Source: Rickettsiella sp. (lineage in GTDB: Bacteria; Pseudomonadota; Gammaproteobacteria; Diplorickettsiales; Diplorickettsiaceae). Taken from it: a DNA stretch of 6,535 nt. The notes under the pieces were generated by a model. It saw only the letters and a program-made list of their open reading frames with translations. It did not search any database and was not told where the DNA came from. The DNA is taken from assembly GCA_031119195.1 (NCBI GenBank), contig JAVHYG010000094.1:1-6535 (forward strand), given 5' to 3'. The position numbers and the translations under genes are program-made. Position 1 is the first letter of the stretch. Every line of letters starts with the position of its first letter. Shown one piece after another: positions 1-5,809 of this stretch.

Positions 1-1246
1 CACCAATATACAATTCAAATCTATCTGCCAAATTAGGATTTTCATCATTTCTTCGGGCTAAAGGCGAAACTGCAATAGGATAATCCATAATGAAAGTAGG
101 CTTTTTTAATTTTTGTTCTACTGTTTCTTCAAAGATTGCAAATTGTAATTTTCCAATCGAATCGTTTATGGGTATATTTAATACTTCTGCAATTTTTTGG
201 ATCGCATTAAGTTCTGTTAAATCTTTTAAGGTCCATTGTGAATTGAATTCAAGGATTGCATCCAATACACTTAAACGTCTAAATGGTTTTGATAAATCAT
301 AGCTTTCACCTTGGTAATTTAGCATTTTGCTGCCTAAGATATTTTCAGCTAATTCGCGCATCATACGTTCCGTTAAATCCATGAGATTATGATAATCAGC
401 ATAGGCTTGATAAAATTCAAGCATCGTAAACTCTGGATTATGGCGAGTCGAGATACCTTCATTACGAAAGTTACGATTAATTTCATAAACCTTTTCGATT
501 CCACCTACGACTAAGCGCTTTAAATGTAATTCAGGCGCCACCCTTAGGAATAACTCCATATCTAAAGCGTTGTGATGCGTTGCAAAGGGCCGCGCTAAGG
601 CACCTCCTGGTAATAAATGCATCATCGGTGTTTCAACTTCGACATAGCCTTCTTTATTCAAGAATTGTCGAATACCATTAATTAATTGCGAACGAATTTG
701 AAAGGTTTTTCGAGTTTTCTCGTTCGTGATGAGATCAAGGTAGCGTTGGCGATAACGTTGTTCTTTATCGGATTCAGAAAGACCATGAAACTTATCCGGC
801 AATGGTCTTAACGATTTGCAAAGCAAAATGATTGATTCTGCCTTAATCGACAGCGCATTCGTTTTAGTTCTAAATAATAAACCTTCTACTCCAACGATAT
901 CGCCTAAATCTAAATCCTTAACAGTTTTATCGAATACATTAGCCGCTAAATTATCCTTCTTGACATAGATTTGGATTTTTCCTGACATATCTTGTACATC
1001 AATAAAGGCACTTTTACCCATATCGCGCTTTAATATGATCCGACCCGCTATCTTCACAGTCTTATTTTTTTTTATAAGGGTCTCTGTATCATCCTTAGCA
1101 TATTCATTGAATATGTCATTGGCTAAACAGTCGCGGTGAAAAGTATTAGGGTAAGCATTCCCTTTTTTTCGCAATGCAGCTAATTTTTCTCTACGTTGTT
1201 CCAATACGTTACCAGAACTATTATAGGTTGTGTTTTCTTTTATCAT
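1..1246 (-). CDS. lysS: Lysine--tRNA ligase, class II (C-terminus cut by window edge)
   Basis: This cytoplasmic enzyme activates lysine with ATP and loads it onto tRNA-Lys. The frame is open without interruption from the ATG at 1246 to the window edge, giving 415 codons of the roughly 500 usual for the family, so about the last 85-90 residues, including class II motif 3, lie outside. Visible parts are a basic N-terminal helix (QRREKLAALRKKG), an OB-fold anticodon-binding domain at about residues 55-150 (VKIAGRIILKRDMGKSAF), the linker LRPLPDKFHGL, motif 1 (GYVEVETP, 200-207), APEL with Glu239 in the lysine pocket, and motif 2 (FRNEGISTRHNPEFTM, from F260; Arg261 and Glu263). The visible end, SPLARRNDENPNLADRFEL, matches the family closely. 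The start lies 39 bases after the prfB stop with only a weak ribosome site (AGTGAAAG), so co-transcription with prfB is likely. The family assignment is essentially certain. Confidence 0.97.
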   Translation of the reverse strand, partial: MIKENTTYNSSGNVLEQRREKLAALRKKGNAYPNTFHRDCLANDIFNEYAKDDTETLIKKNKTVKIAGRIILKRDMGKSAFIDVQDMSGKIQIYVKKDNLAANVFDKTVKDLDLGDIVGVEGLLFRTKTNALSIKAESIILLCKSLRPLPDKFHGLSESDKEQRYRQRYLDLITNEKTRKTFQIRSQLINGIRQFLNKEGYVEVETPMMHLLPGGALARPFATHHNALDMELFLRVAPELHLKRLVVGGIEKVYEINRNFRNEGISTRHNPEFTMLEFYQAYADYHNLMDLTERMMRELAENILGSKMLNYQGESYDLSKPFRRLSVLDAILEFNSQWTLKDLTELNAIQKIAEVLNIPINDSIGKLQFAIFEETVEQKLKKPTFIMDYPIAVSPLARRNDENPNLADRFELYIG

Positions 1247-1285
1247 TTTAACTTTCACTTAAGAGTATTAAAAACCAAAAAAATA

Positions 1286-2384
1286 TTATAATGCTTCTTT
1301 TAAACTAGCTATTAAAAATATATCAATCTTACCATCTAAAACAGCTTGGGTATTTCCACTTTCAACACCTGTACGAAGATCTTTAACCCGCGCATCGTCA
1401 AGCACATAGCTACGTATTTGACTACCCCAACCGATATCTCGTTTCAGTGATTCTTGCGATTGTTTTTCCTCAGCACGTTTGCGCTGAGCTAATTCATATA
1501 ATTTAGCACGCAACTGCTTCATAGCTTGATCACGGTTTTTATGTTGCGAACGATCGCTTTGCGATTGTACTACGACATTGGTGGGGATATGAGTAATCCG
1601 CACAGCAGAATCAGTGCGATTAACATGTTGTCCGCCGGCACCACTTGCGCGATAAGTATCGATACGTAAATCAGCCGGATTAATTTGAATATCGATTGTA
1701 TCATCCACTTCTGGAGAAACAAACACTGCAGCAAAAGAAGTATGACGACGTTTATTTGCATCAAAAGGTGAAAGACGAACTAAACGATGTACACCTGTTT
1801 CAGTGCGTAGCCAACCATACGCGTATTCTCCTTCAAACTTAATTGTTGCGCTTTTGATACCCGCCACTTCACCCGGTGAAACTTCCATAAGCTTAATCTG
1901 ATATTTCTTTTGTTCTCCCCAACGTAAATACATGCGCATTAACATCTCAGCCCAATCTTGTGCTTCCGTTCCACCTGAGCCAGATTGAATTTCTAAATAA
2001 GCGGCATGACTGTCTAACTCTCGGGGAAACATGCGCCTAAATTCTAATTCTTCAAGCCGTAACTCAATTTTTTTTAAATCTTGAGTAATCGCATCTGAAA
2101 GATCAGCTGCTTTTTCACTAATCGCTAAATCCAATAAACTATAGGTCTCTTTTAATGTTTGTTCTAAATATTGGAAAGTATCAATGATTTGTTGGAGTTT
2201 CGCGCGTTCCTTACCTAAAGTTTGGGCCTTTTCCTGGTTATTCCAAACTGCAGGATTTTGTAATTCTTGTTCTAATTCTTCGAGTCGCTCAAGTTTGGTA
2301 GGATAGTCAAAGGTACCTCCGTAGCTCGATACTTCGACTTTCTAATTCTTTTATTTTTTGAGTAATAGGAGAAATTTCAAACAT
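1286..2384 (-). CDS. prfB: Peptide chain release factor 2 (RF2), expressed by programmed +1 frameshift
   Basis: RF2 ends translation at UGA and UAA by triggering peptidyl-tRNA hydrolysis in the ribosome. The gene is complement(join(1286..2308,2310..2384)): 25 codons from the ATG at 2384, an in-frame TGA at 2307-2309, then a +1 shift that skips T2309 and continues for 340 codons, giving 365 residues, the same length as E. coli RF2. The first segment begins MFEISPITQKIKELESRS and the second begins DYPTKLERLEELEQEL. The stop-codon recognition tripeptide SPF is at 205-207 and the catalytic GGQ at 250-252, followed by HVNRTDSAVRITH. Residue 246 is Ala, whereas E. coli K-12 has Thr. Starting at the TTG at 2134 would lose 83 residues and is wrong. 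The gene lies directly upstream of lysS, as in E. coli. Expression should be autoregulated, because low RF2 favours the frameshift. No strong ribosome site precedes the ATG. Confidence 0.97.
2306..2321 (-). promoter_or_regulatory. Programmed +1 frameshift signal of prfB
   Basis: Read on the minus strand, the site is CGGAGG TAC CTT TGA C. It has an internal Shine-Dalgarno-like element (2316-2321), a three-base spacer, the slippery codon CTT (2310-2312), and the in-frame stop TGA (2307-2309) followed by C, a poor termination context. The E. coli prfB site has the same spacing and the same CTT TGA C. GGAGGT here can pair with the 16S anti-Shine-Dalgarno over six bases, whereas E. coli uses AGGGGGT. 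Peptidyl-tRNA-Leu slips from CUU to UUU and reading resumes at GAC. The downstream frame continues with conserved RF2 sequence, which confirms the shift. Confidence 0.95.
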
Positions 2385-2416
2385 TGTCTAATGCATTTGA
2401 TTTAATAAGATCAGCA

Positions 2417-2473
2417 GAACACTCAAAATACTTATAGCTACAACTATCATACTCCCCAAATGTTGGAGTGTTC
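2417..2473. repeat. 8-bp inverted repeat flanking the possible prfB promoter
   Basis: GAACACTC at 2417-2424 and GAGTGTTC at 2466-2473 are perfect inverted copies separated by 41 bases. The right arm overlaps a smaller possible hairpin (ACTCC 2451-2455 with GGAGT 2465-2469), so the two structures would compete. No T-run follows on either strand, which argues against an intrinsic terminator. It could be a paired protein-binding site around the promoter candidate, a weak RNA structure, or chance; I cannot tell from one sequence. Confidence 0.3.
2431..2459 (-). promoter_or_regulatory. Possible sigma-70-type promoter for prfB-lysS
   Basis: On the minus strand TTGGGG (2454-2459) is followed after exactly 17 bases by TATAAG (2431-2436). 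The -10 hexamer matches the consensus at 5 of 6 positions, the -35 at only 3 of 6. Transcription would begin about 40 bases before the prfB ATG. The position fits a switch from the envelope genes to the prfB-lysS pair, but AT-rich DNA gives such matches by chance. Confidence 0.3.
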
Positions 2474-2522
2474 ATAAAGTAATGGTACAAGCCATAATTA
2501 GATAATATTTAACTATTTTATT

Positions 2523-3707
2523 TTAACTTATTTTTTTCTGTGTTGAATAACCTGCAATATTTGCAGCAAATTTTCGCAATACAATAATGCCAGTTGCTTC
2601 TGCTTGTTTACACCATTCCTGTAAGGCCTCTAACAATTCACGTTGTGTTGCAGTAGTACGGTTCCAAATCTCCTGTAGCTTAAGCCGATATTGATAGACC
2701 AAGGCTAACATATGGTGTTTATCAATCACTGCGGCTAGCTGTTGTTTACCCTCTTCATTTAATAACAATTCACTACGAATAAGCGACACTTTAGCGCGTT
2801 TTAATAAGGTTTTGCTCAGTAGTGTATTTGCCTTTTCAGTTTCTTCTTTTAGTACAGGTAATAATACTTCTTTACTATAGCGTGCCATCACTTGAAAACG
2901 GTTGGTAATCAACGCCGATAGTGTATCTAGATCCACATGTAATTTACCGGGCGTTTCTTTAAGCTGAGGGCAAACACGCTTAACTTTAGCCAATTTTAAA
3001 AGCTGAAATAGACGTATATAAGTCCAACCTAAATCAAACTCCCACTGCTTAACCGATAATTTAGCTGAAGTCGGAAAAGTATGGTGATTATTATGTAGCT
3101 CTTCACCGCCAATGAAAGCACCAAACGGCAAGATATTACGTGCTGCATCTGGGCACTCAAAATTACGATAGCCCCAATAATGGCCAATACCATTGACAAC
3201 ACCCGCTGCAAATAAAGGGATCCATAACATCTGTAAAGCCCATATGGTAATACCAGGAATACCAAATAAAACAAGATCGATAACAAACATAATGCCGATT
3301 CCTAATACACTATGTTTTGAATAGAGATTACGTTCAATCCAATCATCTGGTGTTCCTTGACCATAACGAACCATCGTATCCGTGTTTTTTGCTTCTTCAC
3401 GATAAAGCTCAGCACCTTCAAAAAATACTTTTTTAATACCTAATATTTGCGGACTATGCGGATCATCCACCGTTTCACACTTTGCATGATGCTTGCGGTG
3501 AATGGCTACCCATTCTTTCGTTTCCATACCTGTGGTTAACCACAACCAAAAACGGAAGAAATGGCTTAGTACTGGATGCAATTCTAATGCACGATGCGCT
3601 TGTGAACGATGTAGATAAACCGTTACCCCAATAATTGTGATATGAGTCAGGATCAATAAGGCAACAACATAACCCCAAAATGATAAATTTAATAAACCGA
3701 ATAGCAT
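2523..3707 (-). CDS. Membrane fatty acid (acyl-lipid or acyl-CoA) desaturase, DesA-like
   Basis: This is a 394-residue integral membrane di-iron desaturase, expected to use oxygen and electrons to put a cis double bond (probably delta-9) into saturated acyl chains and so adjust membrane fluidity. All three histidine boxes are present: HRSQAH (33-38), HRKHH (70-74) and HNNHH (205-209), together with DDPHSP (81-86) and the extra ligand motif NGIGHYWG (172-179). Hydrophobic spans lie at about 5-32, 46-60, 133-150 and 152-172. The catalytic domain ends near residue 240. A helical, charged tail of about 150 residues follows, whose last part (about 307-387) resembles the C-terminus of ISL3-family transposases. 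The ATG at 3707 is supported by GAGG at 3715-3718, seven bases upstream. Substrate form (phospholipid as for Pseudomonas DesA, or CoA as for DesB) and electron donor cannot be read from the sequence, so no symbol is given. Confidence 0.93.
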   Translation of the reverse strand: MLFGLLNLSFWGYVVALLILTHITIIGVTVYLHRSQAHRALELHPVLSHFFRFWLWLTTGMETKEWVAIHRKHHAKCETVDDPHSPQILGIKKVFFEGAELYREEAKNTDTMVRYGQGTPDDWIERNLYSKHSVLGIGIMFVIDLVLFGIPGITIWALQMLWIPLFAAGVVNGIGHYWGYRNFECPDAARNILPFGAFIGGEELHNNHHTFPTSAKLSVKQWEFDLGWTYIRLFQLLKLAKVKRVCPQLKETPGKLHVDLDTLSALITNRFQVMARYSKEVLLPVLKEETEKANTLLSKTLLKRAKVSLIRSELLLNEEGKQQLAAVIDKHHMLALVYQYRLKLQEIWNRTTATQRELLEALQEWCKQAEATGIIVLRKFAANIAGYSTQKKIS

Positions 3708-3714
3708 ACGGTAA

Positions 3715-3718
3715 CCTC
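3715..3718 (-). promoter_or_regulatory. Ribosome binding site of the desaturase gene
   Basis: GAGG lies seven bases before the ATG at 3707 and is the only G-rich element in an otherwise almost pure A/T gap. It fixes the start codon and implies independent translation initiation rather than coupling to the upstream dolP gene. Confidence 0.7.
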
Positions 3719-3720
3719 GT

Positions 3721-3742
3721 TATATTTATGTTTTAAAATATA
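3721..3742. repeat. Short AT-only inverted repeat between dolP and the desaturase gene
   Basis: TATATTT (3721-3727) and AAATATA (3736-3742) are perfect 7-bp inverted copies around an 8-base loop. The stem has no G-C pair, so it would be unstable as RNA and is unlikely to terminate transcription alone. It may simply reflect the A/T richness of this 48-base gap. Confidence 0.25.
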
Positions 3743-3755
3743 AAAAATAATAATT

Positions 3756-4328
3756 TTATTCTTCTCTGTATTCTATTAACCTAACAACCTTTTTTACACC
3801 TGCCGATTTTCTTGCAATAGTGACTGCAAGTCCTGCTTGCTTAGGCGTTGCAATCCCAAGAATAAATACCACACCATTCTCAGTAACTATCTTGAAATTA
3901 TTCGACTTTAACTCGCGATTAGCAAACATTTTTGCTTTAACCGTCGATGTAATACCTATATCTTTCGCTCTTCTAAACGCTGTAGTAGGTATCCCTAGCG
4001 TAATTTCATTAAATACCCGTTTAACGCCCGGAACTTCTTTGGCATATTGTTCTGCCCTTCCACGTAATTCTTCATCATAGGCTTGACCCGTTAGCAGAAC
4101 AACGCCATTGTAGCTGACCGCTGAAATATGGGTCTCAGAACTTAAAACCTCATCGTTTACTAATTTCCTATTTACCTTAAAGTTGATTTGCTCATCATCT
4201 TTAATTGTAGTTAAAGAACGCGGATCGGTGATCAAACCACCCGTTGTCGCCCCTCCTGCTACAAAAGCACCGGCTAAACAACCTTGTAAAGCAAGTGTTA
4301 AGGTTAAAATGAGAAAAATTTTTTTCAT
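3756..4328 (-). CDS. dolP: Outer-membrane lipoprotein with two BON domains (DolP/YraP)
   Basis: This 190-residue protein has a lipoprotein signal peptide: MKK, a hydrophobic core, and the lipobox LQGC with Cys17 as the lipidated residue. Leu at +2 does not signal inner-membrane retention, so outer-membrane sorting is expected. A glycine-rich linker and the conserved DPRS (35-38) precede BON domain 1 (about 46-113, core GVVLLTGQAYDEEL) and BON domain 2 (about 123-188, core ENGVVFILG). Length, domain order and linker match E. coli DolP (191 residues), which binds anionic phospholipids at division sites and supports envelope integrity. The residue matching E. coli Trp127, important there for membrane binding, is Gly125 here. 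The start is backed by AGGA at 4335-4338. The gene begins 17 bases after the nuoN stop, so it is probably transcribed with the nuo operon. The related two-BON protein OsmY is periplasmic and not lipidated, making it a worse fit. Confidence 0.9.
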   Translation of the reverse strand: MKKIFLILTLTLALQGCLAGAFVAGGATTGGLITDPRSLTTIKDDEQINFKVNRKLVNDEVLSSETHISAVSYNGVVLLTGQAYDEELRGRAEQYAKEVPGVKRVFNEITLGIPTTAFRRAKDIGITSTVKAKMFANRELKSNNFKIVTENGVVFILGIATPKQAGLAVTIARKSAGVKKVVRLIEYREE

Positions 4329-4334
4329 ATCGAT

Positions 4335-4338
4335 TCCT
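4335..4338 (-). promoter_or_regulatory. Ribosome binding site of dolP
   Basis: AGGA sits six bases upstream of the dolP ATG, inside the 17-base gap after the nuoN stop. It supports the chosen start and shows that dolP has its own initiation signal while remaining close enough to nuoN to share its transcript. Confidence 0.65.
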
Positions 4339-4345
4339 AAAACCT

Positions 4346-5809
4346 TTAATAAACAGGATGACTAATCGTTAAAAATGCCGCTTTTGTCAGCCAAATCAGC
4401 TGACTCGGAAATAAGCCTAGAACGAGTAGTAGTATAGCATTAATACTCAACGCAAGGTAGGCATCTTGGGCTACTTCCAAAGAAGGAAGGGTGGACTCCG
4501 GCTCCTCAAAATACATGACCTTTACGACAGTTAAGTAATAGTAGGAACCAATAATAGCGAAAATAATAGCTAATGTGGCTAACCAAAGCTGATGGGCAGC
4601 TATCAAAGCCTGTAGAATACCCATCTTTGCAAAAAAACCCACGGTAGGTGGAATACCAGCCATAGAAAACATCACTAGCAGCATTAAAAAAGCCAGCCAA
4701 GGGCTACGGGCATTGAGTCCACGCAAGTCATTGATCTTTTCAATTTCGTAACCGGCCTGACTGACAATAATCAGCACACCAAAAGCGGCTAATGCCATCA
4801 ACCCATACATAAACACATAAAAAAGACTCATGGCATACCCTAACCCTGTCCCGGCGACTAGACCTAAAAGGGTATAACCAATATGAGCGATAGCAGAATA
4901 GGCCAACATACGCTTAAGATTAGTTTGTATAATGGCCACCAAATTCCCTAAGCTGAAAGATAAGAAAGCAATAATTGCTAATAAAGGTTGCCAATGCGAC
5001 TGAAGGCTGGGTAAAGCTTCGATAAGAAGACGTATTATGATAGCAAAACCAGCCACTTTAGGTGCAGCACCAATGAATAGGGTTACTGACGTAGGAGCAC
5101 CTTCGTAGACATCCGGTACCCATGATTGAAAAGGGGCTGCACCTAATTTAAAAGCAATACCTGCGACTATAAAAATAAGTGCAATCGATAAAATTAGTGG
5201 TGATTGCCCCCCTTGTAACAACGCCTGACTAATGGCTGGAATAATTAATGAATGACTTGAACCATAGAGCAAAGAGAGTCCATATAAAAATAAGCCAGAC
5301 GCTAAAGCACCTAAAATAAAATATTTCATGGCCGCTTCGGCACTATTACCGCACCCACGATGTAATGCGACTAAAGCGTATAGCGGAAACGATAAAAGCT
5401 CCAAACCTAAATAAAGTGACAATAAGCTGTTTGCGGAAGTTAGAATTAACATCCCTAGAATAGAAAATAAACCCAATAAATAGAATTCTCCGGGATTGAT
5501 AGATTTTCCGCGAATAGAATCCCGCACATAAATAAAAGCAAAAAAACTGAGGCTGAGTAAAGCTAGCTTAATAACATAAGCAACAGGATCCCAAACGAAT
5601 TGTTGATTAAAAATAACGTGCGCAGGCAACGGGTGCAAACAAAAAACTAAAATAAAAGTAATCAATAAACTTATTTGCGCTGCAATATAGGTTACTAGTC
5701 CCTGTTTTTGTTTTACAAAAAGTTCCAGTAGCAAAACGATACAAATCATGCCTAATAAGCTAATTTCAGGAAGTGCAGGAAATTTAAAAAGTTGGGCCAA
5801 CATAATCAT
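4346..5809 (-). CDS. nuoN: NADH-quinone oxidoreductase subunit N
   Basis: NuoN is one of the three antiporter-like, proton-pumping subunits of the membrane arm of respiratory complex I. The predicted protein has 487 residues (E. coli: 485) and is hydrophobic along its length, as expected for about 14 transmembrane helices. The charged residues of the proton path are all present: Glu137 in the TM5 motif LGLELLSFPLYAL, Lys221 in GIAFKLGAAPFQSWVPDVYEG, Lys251 in GAAPKVAGF, and Lys395 in GIPPTVGFFAKMG. The conserved NLKRMLAYSAIAHIGY is at about 297-312. The ATG at 5809 overlaps the nuoM stop as ATGA, which indicates translational coupling; no Shine-Dalgarno sequence is visible. The third residue is also Met (5803), so initiation could be two codons later. 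nuoN is normally the last nuo gene, and here too no further nuo gene follows. Confidence 0.97.
   Translation of the reverse strand: MIMLAQLFKFPALPEISLLGMICIVLLLELFVKQKQGLVTYIAAQISLLITFILVFCLHPLPAHVIFNQQFVWDPVAYVIKLALLSLSFFAFIYVRDSIRGKSINPGEFYLLGLFSILGMLILTSANSLLSLYLGLELLSFPLYALVALHRGCGNSAEAAMKYFILGALASGLFLYGLSLLYGSSHSLIIPAISQALLQGGQSPLILSIALIFIVAGIAFKLGAAPFQSWVPDVYEGAPTSVTLFIGAAPKVAGFAIIIRLLIEALPSLQSHWQPLLAIIAFLSFSLGNLVAIIQTNLKRMLAYSAIAHIGYTLLGLVAGTGLGYAMSLFYVFMYGLMALAAFGVLIIVSQAGYEIEKINDLRGLNARSPWLAFLMLLVMFSMAGIPPTVGFFAKMGILQALIAAHQLWLATLAIIFAIIGSYYYLTVVKVMYFEEPESTLPSLEVAQDAYLALSINAILLLVLGLFPSQLIWLTKAAFLTISHPVY

Noticed and set aside
90..302. Plus-strand 70-codon open frame inside lysS
   Set aside because: It is antisense to intact, strongly conserved LysS sequence and has no recognisable protein features.
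1277..1283. T7 run on the minus strand just after the prfB stop, as a possible terminator
   Set aside because: No G-C-containing stem precedes it, and lysS begins 39 bases later on the same strand, so read-through is more likely.
1570..1764. Minus-strand open frames in alternative frames within prfB, the desaturase gene (3029-3286, 3475-3678) and nuoN (4506-4700)
   Set aside because: They are out-of-frame readings of conserved coding sequence; the main frames carry all the family motifs.
1286..2134. A shorter prfB starting from TTG at 2134
   Set aside because: Conserved RF2 sequence continues upstream through residue 26, then across the TGA by a +1 shift to an ATG at 2384. The full protein has the family length of 365.
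2547..2789. Transposase remnant or insertion sequence at the end of the desaturase gene
   Set aside because: The region is in frame, free of stops, lacks a catalytic core or terminal repeats, and seems to be part of the desaturase family's usual length. It is kept as a domain observation, not a mobile element.
3721..3742. AT inverted repeat after dolP as an intrinsic terminator
   Set aside because: The stem has no G-C pairs and is not followed by a T-run in the transcribed direction; it runs into the desaturase ribosome site.
3820..4080. Plus-strand open frame opposite dolP (and another at 4183-4365)
   Set aside because: Both are antisense to a well-supported BON lipoprotein gene, with no ribosome site or family resemblance.
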